From Legionella sp. (GTDB lineage: Bacteria; Pseudomonadota; Gammaproteobacteria; Legionellales; Legionellaceae), in NCBI GenBank assembly GCA_030680075.1, contig JAUXWR010000131.1, positions 124,001 through 188,000 on the forward strand: DNA of 64,000 nt. Reading direction: 5' to 3'. Position 1 is the stretch's first letter, and every line of letters starts with the position of its first letter. The notes beneath the pieces were generated by a model, which ran no database searches, had not been told where the DNA came from, and saw only the letters and a list, made by a program, of their open reading frames with translations. Positions 25,829-34,390 of this stretch are shown one piece after another. The position numbers were made by a program, and so were the translations under genes.

Positions 25829-26452
25829 TTAAAGGCCGCATATGGTTAAAATATCATCGGGCTTTCTCGCAATATGAGCTGGATTGTATTGCAGGAGCGC
25901 TTTTTCAGAATTATATCCCCAAGTCACCGCTATGGCGCTAATGTTATTCTGGGTAGCTGCATCAATATCCCGCGTTTCATCCCCTATATATAAAACCTTG
26001 GATTTATCTGAGCGATAAGACTTAAGCGTTTTTTTTAGAACATATTTTTTTGAAAAATAGCAGGATTCAATGTGAGTAAAATCAAAAAAATGTTGAAGCT
26101 CGTGCTCGTTAAGCCATATGCGCACATTTTCCGCTGAATTAGACGTTAAAATCCCCATCGTAAACCCTGCATTGGAGAGCTTCTCTAAAACCTCGGGAAT
26201 TTCTGGAATGGGGTTTAATTCCCGCATTTCCGAGTGCAGGTATTTTCTTATTTGATAAATAAGCTTCGGAATTTTGTACATGGGAATTTGTAAATACTTG
26301 ATAATTTCTTTTGATGTCAAATCCCGCAGACTTTGGATTTCCTCAAGATCTAATTTGCGAAAGTTAAATTCATCAGCCAACAATAGCGATTTTTCCATCA
26401 CGCAATTAAAACTGTCCACTAATGTTCCATCAAAATCAAAAATCAAGTGCAC
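25829..26452 (-). CDS. HAD-family phosphatase (phosphoglycolate phosphatase-like)
   Basis: 207-aa haloacid dehalogenase-superfamily hydrolase. Motif I FDFDGTLVDS, motif II GILTSNS, a later lysine (FSKKYVLKK) and motif IV YIGDETRDIDAA are all present, and the helical cap between motifs I and II marks subclass I, like Gph and related phosphatases. The substrate is a small phosphate ester, not identifiable here. The start is GTG at 26452 with AGGAG five bases upstream. It is monocistronic. Confidence 0.85.
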   Translation of the reverse strand: MHLIFDFDGTLVDSFNCVMEKSLLLADEFNFRKLDLEEIQSLRDLTSKEIIKYLQIPMYKIPKLIYQIRKYLHSEMRELNPIPEIPEVLEKLSNAGFTMGILTSNSAENVRIWLNEHELQHFFDFTHIESCYFSKKYVLKKTLKSYRSDKSKVLYIGDETRDIDAATQNNISAIAVTWGYNSEKALLQYNPAHIARKPDDILTICGL

Positions 26453-26754
26453 GGGCGCTCCTTGGGGGTTAATAATCTTTTAAAGGATAGCATGTCAGCA
26501 GGATTTGTTGTTCTTAAATAGAAATAGTCGCAATGAGCCATGGTGTTATTCCTTAAAGAATATCGCTATAGTATTTTGGAGTAGGCTTTTTTTTGGCATT
26601 TCACCGTTTGCAACACCATACTATTAATAAGGATGTGGCGGTTTCCAAACTAATATTTAAGCCGCTGAGTACGCCTCACTCAGAGTAATCATGCTTTTTC
26701 TCATGAGTAATTTTTATATTGCATTAAGTGATATACATCGACCAGGAGAGAAGT
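26453..26754. other. Gene-free intergenic stretch
   Basis: About 300 bases between divergent genes. No long hairpin, repeat family or small frame with a ribosome-binding site was seen; it presumably carries the two divergent promoters. AGGAGAG at about 26744 belongs to the downstream start at 26755. Confidence 0.5.
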
Positions 26755-27624
26755 ATGTTTAATAAAAATGAACCAAAATATCAGGGGCTTTTGCAGCGAT
26801 TACAACAAATGGGCGATAGAAAAGTCCTTACTGTTTATGTCGCCGATACAGATGAATCAGCCGATAGCCGCCATTTTATGAAAGCTGCGGTGCAAGAGCT
26901 ACAGGATTTGCTATTGCCCGTTGTTTTTTTACAGCAGCAGCCAGATGATAAAATTCTTCCTGTAAATGATGCTAATAGCCTGGCTGCAAAAATTAATCCA
27001 ACCACGCACCGATTCTGGTCTTCTAATGCTGAAAAATCTAAAAACAGGTCGGCTTCCCCTCTACCGGGTGGTTTTATAGGTGAGATAATTTTAACCTCGG
27101 GAAGGAAAACCCATGTTGAACGCATGGAAAATTTATTAACGGCTCTTGCTGAGGATGGCGCAAAACCTGATGAGATTATATTGGTTGGCGATAGGCAAGG
27201 CGCTTTGATTTGTCATGAGATAGGCAATAAAGTGTACATTCAGTTTGGCCATGATATCCAGCTTCATTTTCTGGAGAGTATTGCACCTGAACCACGTCAA
27301 GACTATGAAATTTATGAAAAAATCATTCCACCTGCAACGGTTTCTTTTACGGTTTTTTATGCGTCTGCTGGGTGTGATTTATCCCATTTCAGTTTTAGTA
27401 ATGCCTCCACTATGATTACCAAATTCAGCATGGACGAGAGGTTGGCATGTTCTTACATTATAAACGCGCTGTATGGTGCGCATGGAATGGAGAGAAGCTA
27501 CCCGCCCTCCTTGATTTGCGCGATAAACGAAAAACCTGCGTCAGCAATTCCTAAAATACACCGTTTATTTACGGAAAATCAACAGTCGGAAGAAGTTGGT
27601 GAGAAGCTAGTATTTTTACGTTAA
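26755..27624 (+). CDS. Orphan protein
   Basis: 289-aa soluble protein of unknown function. The start at 26755 has AGGAGAG at ideal spacing; an earlier ATG would bypass it. The sequence alternates strands and helices: KVLTVYVADTDES near the N-terminus, then GEIILTSGRKTHVERMENLL, then DEIILVGDRQGALICHEIG at mid-length. This last has the look of a HAD-like or receptor-type 'vGD' strand-turn (compare VGDxxxD), but no complete catalytic set was found. No membrane segment or signal. It precedes another orphan on the same strand by 173 bases. Confidence 0.6.
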   Translation: MFNKNEPKYQGLLQRLQQMGDRKVLTVYVADTDESADSRHFMKAAVQELQDLLLPVVFLQQQPDDKILPVNDANSLAAKINPTTHRFWSSNAEKSKNRSASPLPGGFIGEIILTSGRKTHVERMENLLTALAEDGAKPDEIILVGDRQGALICHEIGNKVYIQFGHDIQLHFLESIAPEPRQDYEIYEKIIPPATVSFTVFYASAGCDLSHFSFSNASTMITKFSMDERLACSYIINALYGAHGMERSYPPSLICAINEKPASAIPKIHRLFTENQQSEEVGEKLVFLR

Positions 27625-27797
27625 TTTAATACATGGCAATTATTTAGATGAGTTTGTAACCGGAAAAAATATTTGTACTATAATGGTACATATATTCAAT
27701 ATCGACGAAAAAAAGAAGATTACTTTAAGGTAGCTTAAAAATACTATAAATTCTATAACAAATTGAACTCAATACGTTCTTATTATACAGGTGTTCT

Positions 27798-29276
27798 ATG
27801 AAGTCAGCAGATGAAATTATAGCAGAGTGTATACCAAGAATTGACGACGCAATTGCTAATGACAGGCTTGTGAGCGCTCGTTATTGTGCTCAGCCTATTC
27901 AGTATGAAAAACACTCTGAATTCGATAAAATTACCGCTGCCACCGCTCAATATGCTTGCCCCAAAATTATTAAAAGAGTGACCGAGCTGTTAAACAATTT
28001 TCAAATGCTTCTCGAAAATGAGGAATCTTCGTCTCAGGATATTAATGTAGCATACCAAGACCTGCATAAAAAAATGTCAGAGCAATATGAAAAGGATTTT
28101 GCTTCACTTATAGCCCGAGTGCCAGACAATAAAGATTTAAAAACCCAATTTAGTAGCTTACAGGAAAGACTTAAGACTTTAAGTAAAGACTATACAAATA
28201 AAATCGGATCGCAATTGGGTTCAAAATATACCGATTTAAAAAAATCATTAAAACGCAAGTTTTCAGAAATAGATGCGCAGGAAATGCAAGTATCAGCACA
28301 ACAAGAAGCAGTGCCCGCTCAATATAAAAGTAGAAATGTTAAATGGACCTTAGTTGGTGGTAAGCCATTTGTAACACATTACGACTATAAACCGGAATAT
28401 GTACCTGGAGAAACTTCCTATTTTGAGTCTCTTAGTTTTGATATGAAATATGGAGGAGAATCTATGGAGTCGATCCTAATCAAATTTAATGATGTCGACT
28501 TTACTAATCATTTTGCTCAGAAACTGGGATTTGAAGTAGTACCGCCAAGTAAAAGAGCTTGGAACATAAAGCGTCTTCAACACCCCGAAGATACCAAAGT
28601 CATAGCGATACATGAGGTTGCAAAGTTCTGCAGAGTAGATGTTTTTTTAACAATACTTGAACAATATGCTCCTGGCTCTAAACGCTATTTTTCTGAGTAT
28701 TTTAAATTATCTCCGCCGACAGACGAAGACGTAAAAAATACGCTAAGAGAACTCATGATCAAAAAAGTAGATGTACCAGACCTGGCCGCAATCCCCCCCC
28801 AAAAACGTTATACTCATTTTCCACAAGCTAGACAGTGGGATATAGATGACCTGCAAAAAAAATATGTTGCCAACCTCTTACAGCAAACTTTTCAAATAAC
28901 AGAAGCTTTGGCGCAATTTAAAGTTTACGATGATAACAGCTTAACTAATTATTTTTGTGAAACCCTGGTGCAAGGGTCTGAAAGTTTAATACGCTTATAT
29001 AAGCAAATTTGCGATGTTTCTCCTGCATATATAAGCGATGCAAACAGAGAATTGAAAAAAGTCGAGTGGCTAATTCAATTTGATCAATATACAGAGGTTT
29101 TTGATAGCGTAAAAGACCGATTAAATCCTGAAGATTCTGATATACAATTGTTAATTGACAAAATGGCCCTGATTAAATTAGAGAGATCTGAAATACGAGA
29201 AGTCTCAATGGAAAGAGAAGATGAAGAGATGAAAGAAGATGGAGAGCCACCTGCAAAAAAAACTCGGTTTTTTTAA
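27798..29276 (+). CDS. Orphan protein with acidic, NLS-like C-terminus
   Basis: 492-aa protein without recognised family. Residues about 60-175 are Lys/Glu/Gln-rich and coiled-coil-like; the middle is globular. Two basic patches resemble nuclear localisation signals: KKSLKRKFSE near 150-160 and PPAKKTRFF at the extreme C-terminus, immediately after a glutamate-rich block (EREDEEMKEDGE). An acidic block close to the C-terminus is a known property of many Dot/Icm substrates ('E-block'), so a translocated, possibly nucleus-directed protein is a reasonable inference. A run of eight C followed by five A at 28793-28805 could slip. CAGGTG precedes the ATG. Confidence 0.6.
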   Translation: MKSADEIIAECIPRIDDAIANDRLVSARYCAQPIQYEKHSEFDKITAATAQYACPKIIKRVTELLNNFQMLLENEESSSQDINVAYQDLHKKMSEQYEKDFASLIARVPDNKDLKTQFSSLQERLKTLSKDYTNKIGSQLGSKYTDLKKSLKRKFSEIDAQEMQVSAQQEAVPAQYKSRNVKWTLVGGKPFVTHYDYKPEYVPGETSYFESLSFDMKYGGESMESILIKFNDVDFTNHFAQKLGFEVVPPSKRAWNIKRLQHPEDTKVIAIHEVAKFCRVDVFLTILEQYAPGSKRYFSEYFKLSPPTDEDVKNTLRELMIKKVDVPDLAAIPPQKRYTHFPQARQWDIDDLQKKYVANLLQQTFQITEALAQFKVYDDNSLTNYFCETLVQGSESLIRLYKQICDVSPAYISDANRELKKVEWLIQFDQYTEVFDSVKDRLNPEDSDIQLLIDKMALIKLERSEIREVSMEREDEEMKEDGEPPAKKTRFF

Positions 29277-29471
29277 TGTGGGATCTATGTGCTGGGTAAA
29301 TCAAGTGGCTTATGAACAAATCTTCGACTATCTTTCTGAATTTTAGGAATTATGCCGTTTAACCAATTAAGTTAGTTAAACGAAAAAAATTTACACCGAT
29401 GAGCGTGAAAAGATCATCATTATACAATCCAGCCAATGTAAAGAATTTAGCACAATAAGTAAGGGCGTTTA

Positions 29472-29864
29472 ATGAAACAAAAATATACAGTTCTTTTTTC
29501 TGGCGCGGACAACAAATCCTATTTCAAAGAAGAAACTCCTATGAGTGAAACAGAACAACCTTTAGGTAGTTATTCAAAAAAAATTCCTACCACAGGAATG
29601 ATGTTTAGAATGTTTAAAGCGGGTTTAATATATGATTGGCATAATGCACCGCAACCACAATATATTGTATATCTTGAGGGGGAAGTTGAAGTTGAGGCTA
29701 GTGGTGGTGAAAAAAGAGTATTTAAACCCGGGGATGTATTATTTGCTACAGATCTTACTGGAAAGGGACATATATCTAAGACACTTACTGATGGAAGATC
29801 AATGATAATAACTACACTGGAATCTTCTGAAGAGTTTTCTCCAACTATAAGCTCAAAATTGTAA
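29472..29864 (+). CDS. Cupin-domain protein
   Basis: 130-aa single-domain cupin. The beta-barrel motifs are visible as PQYIVYLEGEVEVEASGGEK and FKPGDVLFATDLTGKGHISK; the first has lost the usual His-x-His pair while the second keeps one His. Metal binding is therefore uncertain. Cupins of this size serve as small-molecule isomerases, dioxygenases or sensors. AAGGG lies about seven bases before the ATG. It converges with a methyltransferase gene. Confidence 0.75.
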   Translation: MKQKYTVLFSGADNKSYFKEETPMSETEQPLGSYSKKIPTTGMMFRMFKAGLIYDWHNAPQPQYIVYLEGEVEVEASGGEKRVFKPGDVLFATDLTGKGHISKTLTDGRSMIITTLESSEEFSPTISSKL

Positions 29865-29888
29865 AGGTCTTTGGAATGATGGTAAATA

Positions 29889-30746
29889 TTACTTTCTACA
29901 TGTGAGCCTCAATTTAGAGTGGGGATGGTTATTCTTCACCCTACAAGCATTACGAAATTTATTTTCCAAGGTATTTTTATTCCCCGTAATTTCTAATATA
30001 GAATAAAACATAGTGGGTTCATTGATGTTTCTATATTTTTTGTAAGCAGCAACTACATCCAAAAGAAACTTCTCTTTATCTTTTGGGTGTGGTATCTCAT
30101 CAACATGAGCAAGCCAGCAATTAATAGATGAAAGCATTTCGTCGTCATTTTTATAGCGACATTCTATTTCTTTTTTTTCAATTGAAATGTCCATGGGAAT
30201 ATTGCTAATAATATTATCTTGATATTGTTCTTCTGTAATAAAGGATCTGGGCATGGAATACCCTTTGAAAAAAGGCTGCCATTCGGGCTTTTTTATTACG
30301 GTATCAACAATATTATAAGCCTCATGTTTTAAAGGGTACATCAGGAAAAATTTTCCCTCACCATTCAAACTTCGAATGATATTTTTAAGCGCTTCCAGTT
30401 GATTTTCAATAGAGACCCATGACAGTGTCCAAAAAGACAGGGCTATGTCAAAACAACCCCCATGCCTCATGGTTAAAACATCATTATGTTCAAAGGACAA
30501 ATTTGGTGCTTGATAGTGCTTACTGGCAAAGTTAATCATTTTGTGACTGATATCCAAACCTGTTAGTTTGCCTGTTGTTAGTCTTTGTGTTGCAACCTGA
30601 TAAGAAATATTACCTGTACCACAACCAATATCCAGGACTTTTTCATTACCTTTAAAAGAGAAGGTATCAAGCATCGACATAGCTGTATTGTACTGAAGAA
30701 CGCATTGTTTGTTGTACTCTTCTGGTTTCCAAATTTTAGGGGGCAT
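29889..30746 (-). CDS. Class I SAM-dependent methyltransferase
   Basis: 285-aa methyltransferase of the class I fold. Motif I is VLDIGCGTGNISYQVA, motif II LTGLDISHKMI, and the motif-IV region is FDIALSFWTLSWV; the arrangement resembles trans-aconitate 2-methyltransferase and juvenile-hormone-type enzymes. The ATG at 30746 (MPPKIWKPEEYN) is preferred; upstream alternatives add a hydrophobic leader without a ribosome-binding site. The substrate cannot be inferred. It is divergent from the second methyltransferase at 30900, and the pair could share a control region (30747-30899). Confidence 0.8.
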   Translation of the reverse strand: MPPKIWKPEEYNKQCVLQYNTAMSMLDTFSFKGNEKVLDIGCGTGNISYQVATQRLTTGKLTGLDISHKMINFASKHYQAPNLSFEHNDVLTMRHGGCFDIALSFWTLSWVSIENQLEALKNIIRSLNGEGKFFLMYPLKHEAYNIVDTVIKKPEWQPFFKGYSMPRSFITEEQYQDNIISNIPMDISIEKKEIECRYKNDDEMLSSINCWLAHVDEIPHPKDKEKFLLDVVAAYKKYRNINEPTMFYSILEITGNKNTLENKFRNACRVKNNHPHSKLRLTCRK

Positions 30747-30899
30747 TATTAATCTCAAAAACATAATTTGAATTATCGCATGGAAATTAATATTTCTCCT
30801 CGCAAAAAACAATGGTTTTATAAATAATTCGGATAATTTTATTTATTTAAATTACAAATATGCTATTATCCCGCCACCTAAAACCTACCTGAAAATATA

Positions 30900-32042
30900 A
30901 TGTTACAGCAGTTAATGGAAGATATACCTGTAAATGAATTATCCAGCAAACAGTTGAAAAGCTTACAAGATGCTATTGTAGATTTTATAAAATTACAATT
31001 GCCCTCTGATGAAGAAGAATATGTCTGTAAAATGATGGTGGAATTATTCTATATATTATCTAAAAATCAGTTTTTCCTGAAGCTAAGACAATCTTTCTGG
31101 AAAAATAATTACGGGGTTCCCTCGCTTGATTTTCTGTTGTTCAGTAAAAAAATATTCATCGAATTGGTTGAAAAAATAAATGAGGAACCAGCTTTCAAGG
31201 ATATAACAAAATCAATCCTCTCAAATCTTGAGAAATATAAAAGACACATTAAAGATAATGATAATAATCTTTATGACTTATATGAAAAGCCCAATCCTGA
31301 TTCATCTGGTTCATTTATAGCTACTGTGAATAAACAAGGATTTATGACCACCGCCGCTAATGATTGTTTTTCTGTCCAATTTATTGAAAGAGCAGAGCAA
31401 TCTTCTTCTCTTGTGGACGGAAGAGTATTAGAGATAGGGGCGGCTTATGGTGTCGCATCTCTGGCAGCACTAAAGCGAGGTGCAACAGTAGTATGCAATG
31501 ATCTTGAGCCAGAGCATCTTGCCGTCGTTGTTAAAGAGCACTTAAAAATTGAAAAGGGTACGTTAACGCCCGTTGCAGGCTCATTCCCTGACGAACTAGT
31601 TTTTAATGATAATCAGTTTGATGCAATTTTAATTTCGCGAGTTCTTCATTTTTTTGATGGTAAGCAGCTCATAAATTCATTAAAAAAAGCGCGAAAGTGG
31701 TTGAAAATTGGCGGCAGCCTTTTCGTTGTAAATGAAACCCCGTATTTATTAAACTGGGGGTCTTTTCTGGATGAATATATCGCAAGAAAACATAGTGGTG
31801 AGAAATGGCCAGGTTTAATAAATAATACAAAAAAATATGAAAAGAATAGATCAGGGTCACTACCTCCTCTAGTCCATTGGCTTGATGAAGATACATTATT
31901 ACAGGCTCTTAATGAAGCAGGATTTGCTAATGATGAAATACAAATTTCTTATATCAATAGAGAAGGGCAATTCCCCCCGGATATGCTTATGAAAGACATG
32001 CAGAAAGAAAGCGTGGGTTGCAGGGCAACAAGATTAGGATAA
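30900..32042 (+). CDS. SAM-dependent methyltransferase with helical N-domain
   Basis: 380-aa protein. The N-terminal 170 residues are helical with no known motif. The C-terminal half is a class I methyltransferase: motif I VLEIGAAYGVASLAAL, acidic motif II VVCNDLEPEHL, and FDAILISRVLHFF as motif IV. The start region ATGTTACAG lacks a ribosome-binding site, and an ATG at 30915 is an alternative. Substrate unknown; the helical front end may select a protein or nucleic-acid target. It is followed after 7 bases by an orphan gene and then by a queuosine transporter, suggesting one transcript. Confidence 0.78.
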   Translation: MLQQLMEDIPVNELSSKQLKSLQDAIVDFIKLQLPSDEEEYVCKMMVELFYILSKNQFFLKLRQSFWKNNYGVPSLDFLLFSKKIFIELVEKINEEPAFKDITKSILSNLEKYKRHIKDNDNNLYDLYEKPNPDSSGSFIATVNKQGFMTTAANDCFSVQFIERAEQSSSLVDGRVLEIGAAYGVASLAALKRGATVVCNDLEPEHLAVVVKEHLKIEKGTLTPVAGSFPDELVFNDNQFDAILISRVLHFFDGKQLINSLKKARKWLKIGGSLFVVNETPYLLNWGSFLDEYIARKHSGEKWPGLINNTKKYEKNRSGSLPPLVHWLDEDTLLQALNEAGFANDEIQISYINREGQFPPDMLMKDMQKESVGCRATRLG

Positions 32043-32049
32043 AATAGAA

Positions 32050-32526
32050 ATGAAGCGGAATGAAAACTGGTTTTATTGTATTAAAAATTTATTTAACGAG
32101 TTTATTACAGAACAAAAATCTCGAAAAGTCTTCGAGATCGTTGGAATTGAACAATTTGAGAATAAAACGTTATTGATAGTGCGACTGGAAGGGCGTTTAA
32201 TACAAAAAAAGACACCTCAACAAATTATATTAGATGATTCGCTTATCGAAGGGCTATCTTCAAAGGAAGTAAGGGCCATCACTTATTTAGCAGTGCTCGA
32301 AAAACTGGCGCCTGATTGCAAGCTAATATCTTGGGAATTAGATCAGATTATAAAAGAATATAAGGTAACACTACAGAATAAAGACAATTCAAAAATAGAA
32401 AAAATATCAGCTTCTGCAATATCTAAGGATAAGAATTTTATTAATAAAATGTCTGCAGAAGATGCGAATCGGATAGGTTATATGGCGGGCATAAATGATA
32501 CTCTCAAAGACTTTAATACCAAGTGA
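32050..32526 (+). CDS. Orphan protein, coupled to the queuosine transporter
   Basis: 158-aa soluble protein with no recognised family. It contains strand-like LLIVRLEGRLI, helix-rich SSKEVRAITYLAVLEKL and a Lys/Ser-rich C-terminal part. The gene begins 7 bases after the methyltransferase stop, and its 3' end overlaps the next start by 32 bases, so it is very probably part of the same operon. No function is proposed. Confidence 0.55.
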   Translation: MKRNENWFYCIKNLFNEFITEQKSRKVFEIVGIEQFENKTLLIVRLEGRLIQKKTPQQIILDDSLIEGLSSKEVRAITYLAVLEKLAPDCKLISWELDQIIKEYKVTLQNKDNSKIEKISASAISKDKNFINKMSAEDANRIGYMAGINDTLKDFNTK

Positions 32527-33253
32527 TGTAAGCGCAAATACACATTATAAATATCCTCTCTTAATGTTAGGAGTATATGTCACATTGTTATTAACAACAG
32601 TGATTTTAGCGAATCGCTTAACTCTTATAGGGAGTTTTTTGGAGCCAGGTGGTATATATTTCTTTCCATTAGCATTTCCAATACTGGATATCATGGGAGA
32701 AGTTTATGGTTATTCTTACCCTAGATTGTTTATATGGATTGGGGGAGTTTGTGAGCTGCTATTTTCAATATCAGTCACAGGAGTTGCGCATTTTCCACAC
32801 CCGATTTATTTCGAAAATTCTGAAGCTTATAAGATAGTCCTTGATCCAACCATAAGATTTGTGTTTTCAAGTTTGCTGGGTACCATTATCGGAGAATTTT
32901 TAAATATTTATCTCCTCGCAAAATGGAAAATAAAACTACGCGGCAAATCGTTTATTATTCGTTCTATCGCGGCTACGGCAGTCGGGCAGGCCGCCTTGAC
33001 AGTCATAGTGGATATCTTGGCCTATACAGGCAAGATCGATTTTAAACATTTACTATGGATGATGCTTTGTGGATATCTCTGTAAAATGCTTTATACAGTT
33101 TTATTAACATTTCCAGCATGGGTAATAGTAAAAAAATTACAACAAAAAGAGCAGGTGGATTTCTTTGATATTAATACTAACTTTAATCCCTTTAGTTTGG
33201 AGATAGAAAATAATGGTAACCGGTATCAAAAAATTAATGTACTAACTAAATAA
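32495..33253 (+). CDS. Queuosine precursor transporter (YhhQ/QueP family)
   Basis: 252-aa polytopic membrane protein of the VUT/YhhQ family (PF02592), which imports the queuosine precursors preQ0 and preQ1. Signature regions include ILANRLTLIGSFLEPGGIYFF, FPILDIMGEVYGY (the conserved Asp/Glu-containing 'DxxxEVYG' after the second helix) and GTIIGEFLNIYLLAKWK. About six helices. The start overlaps the preceding gene by 32 bases. An AT-only 16-bp palindrome around CG at 33249-33264 covers the stop codon and could end transcription. Queuosine salvage suits an intracellular or amoeba-associated lifestyle. Confidence 0.85.
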   Translation: MILSKTLIPSDVSANTHYKYPLLMLGVYVTLLLTTVILANRLTLIGSFLEPGGIYFFPLAFPILDIMGEVYGYSYPRLFIWIGGVCELLFSISVTGVAHFPHPIYFENSEAYKIVLDPTIRFVFSSLLGTIIGEFLNIYLLAKWKIKLRGKSFIIRSIAATAVGQAALTVIVDILAYTGKIDFKHLLWMMLCGYLCKMLYTVLLTFPAWVIVKKLQQKEQVDFFDINTNFNPFSLEIENNGNRYQKINVLTK

Positions 33254-33273
33254 AACGTTTTATTCGTAGAATC

Positions 33274-33903
33274 TTAAAATCTAATTCTCGCCTCCAGTAA
33301 TGTTGCGATTATTTTATCTTCAGGTGAGACTTTGATGGTGGTGATGTCGTTTAGTTCGGGGTTTATTGATTTAACGTAAGCCGCGTTGCCGTCTAGTAGT
33401 ATTCTTTTTACTGAAAATTGATGTTGTTCTTTCAAGTAAATAATTACGCAATCCCGATCCTGGGCTGTTTTATTGGCGTCAAATATCAAAAGGCAGCCGC
33501 TGGGGAATATAGGCTCCATGCTTGAGCCTATCATTTCAATAGCAAAGGTGTCGCTACTCTCGTTATTATCGAGGATGATTTCTTCCTTTTTGTCAAAATC
33601 AATTTTATCAGGCCAATTATATAAGTCATCCCACCTTAAAATAGGGGTAGTATGTATATTAAGCTGTTTTTTAATTTGGCGGGATAAGCCCTGAGGCAGG
33701 GGGGCCGCGCCTGTTAGTTGATTTACATGGACTGAAAAATAATCGGCCAAAATCTCCAATGTTTTCTTTCGTGGGTTTTCAGTGGTTCCGGAATAGAGCT
33801 GATGCAGGGTTGGTTGGGGCAGGCTCGTTGCTTTCGCCAAATCACTAACACTCATGTTGCCATGGCGTAGCATCAGTTTTTTAAGATTCTCTTTCAAAGA
33901 CAC
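33274..33903 (-). CDS. XRE-type repressor with S24/LexA-like C-domain
   Basis: 209-aa regulator. Residues about 1-65 form an XRE helix-turn-helix (SVSDLAKATSLPQPTLHQLY); about 85-209 form a LexA/phage-CI-like S24 domain with catalytic Ser128 in IGSSMEPIFPSG and Lys166 in FSVKRI. No Ala-Gly or Cys-Gly cleavage site is seen in the linker, so self-cleavage may be absent and control may be by another signal. The start is GTG at 33903. It is divergent from the RiPP precursor gene, whose promoter carries a perfect inverted repeat at 33976-33999, so it is the likely repressor of the cluster and perhaps of itself. Confidence 0.85.
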   Translation of the reverse strand: MSLKENLKKLMLRHGNMSVSDLAKATSLPQPTLHQLYSGTTENPRKKTLEILADYFSVHVNQLTGAAPLPQGLSRQIKKQLNIHTTPILRWDDLYNWPDKIDFDKKEEIILDNNESSDTFAIEMIGSSMEPIFPSGCLLIFDANKTAQDRDCVIIYLKEQHQFSVKRILLDGNAAYVKSINPELNDITTIKVSPEDKIIATLLEARIRF

Positions 33904-33944
33904 GTTAAATGTACCTATAAAGCAATAAAATTATCGTAATAGCA

Positions 33945-33972
33945 TTGACACAATAAATTTATTTGTTAATAT
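33945..33972 (+). promoter_or_regulatory. Sigma-70-like promoter of the RiPP precursor
   Basis: A perfect -35 TTGACA (33945-33950), a 16-base spacer and a -10 TAATAT (33967-33972). The start point would fall about 33979, inside the inverted repeat at 33976-33999. The leader to the ATG at 34138 would be about 160 bases. Confidence 0.65.
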
Positions 33973-33975
33973 CAG

Positions 33976-33999
33976 TAAACCAATTATTTTATTGGTTTA
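33976..33999. promoter_or_regulatory. Perfect 9-6-9 inverted repeat, likely operator
   Basis: TAAACCAAT and ATTGGTTTA, spaced by TATTTT, directly after the -10 box. The symmetry and position over the predicted start point suit binding of a dimeric XRE-type repressor, the divergent gene at 33274-33903 being the obvious candidate. Confidence 0.6.
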
Positions 34000-34137
34000 T
34001 AAGGATTAGTCAATTATTTAATTCTTATAATAACAAACAAGCAATAGTAACACCATGGATTCAGGATGAAAATAAACGAGCTTAACTGAAAAATGGATTA
34101 CATCGGTTAAGTTAATAATAAAAACTTGGAGAGTACA

Positions 34138-34320
34138 ATGGAAAATCAAAATGAGCGAGTTCTGGCCTACACATTGGCTAAGCAAATCAGTCACGAGGAG
34201 TTGTCGGATGTTTCCGGGGGAAAGGCTTCGGGGTGGCAAATGACTCAATACCTGACGGGTGGTGCTTCCGGGGGTGGTGGTAGCTGGGATACCCGTTTGG
34301 ATATAACAGTTGACTGGTAA
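34138..34320 (+). CDS. RiPP precursor peptide with double-glycine leader
   Basis: 60-aa peptide. Residues 1-28 are a double-glycine leader: a Gln/Asn/Glu-rich start, then LAKQISHEELSDVSGG with the typical hydrophobic and acidic positions before the Gly27-Gly28 cut. The 32-residue core starts KASGW, has a run of Gly and Ser (GGASGGGGS) and ends SWDTRLDITVDW, with Asp51, Asp55 and Asp59 at four-residue steps and Thr52 and Thr57 between. This matches graspetide cores, where acidic side chains are joined to Ser, Thr or Lys. The ATG at 34138 has GGAGAG eight bases upstream; a TTG at 34126 is ignored. ATP-grasp and C39 exporter genes follow. Confidence 0.85.
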   Translation: MENQNERVLAYTLAKQISHEELSDVSGGKASGWQMTQYLTGGASGGGGSWDTRLDITVDW

Positions 34321-34328
34321 TGTAAGTT

Positions 34329-34353
34329 AAAGGGGCTTTGTTAAAAGCCCTTT
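34329..34353 (+). terminator. Hairpin after precursor gene, likely attenuator
   Basis: AAAGGGGCTTT and AAAGCCCTTT form a stem (one G bulged or slipped) with a GTTA loop eight bases after the precursor stop. Such partial terminators between a small precursor gene and its enzyme genes usually keep precursor mRNA in excess. Confidence 0.6.
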
Positions 34354-34390
34354 AAATATCAACAGTTAAAATTATTTTTGAATCTATATA

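Noticed and set aside
29889..32042. Methyltransferases as RiPP tailoring enzymes
   Set aside because: They lie beyond a transporter operon and the divergent repressor, in other transcripts; no evidence links them to the precursor.
32400..32494. preQ1 riboswitch before the queuosine transporter
   Set aside because: The transporter start overlaps the upstream gene, and no C-rich/A-rich pseudoknot pattern is seen.
33274..33903. LexA
   Set aside because: An S24 domain is present but the Ala-Gly cleavage site and LexA winged-helix are absent; the N-terminus is XRE-type.
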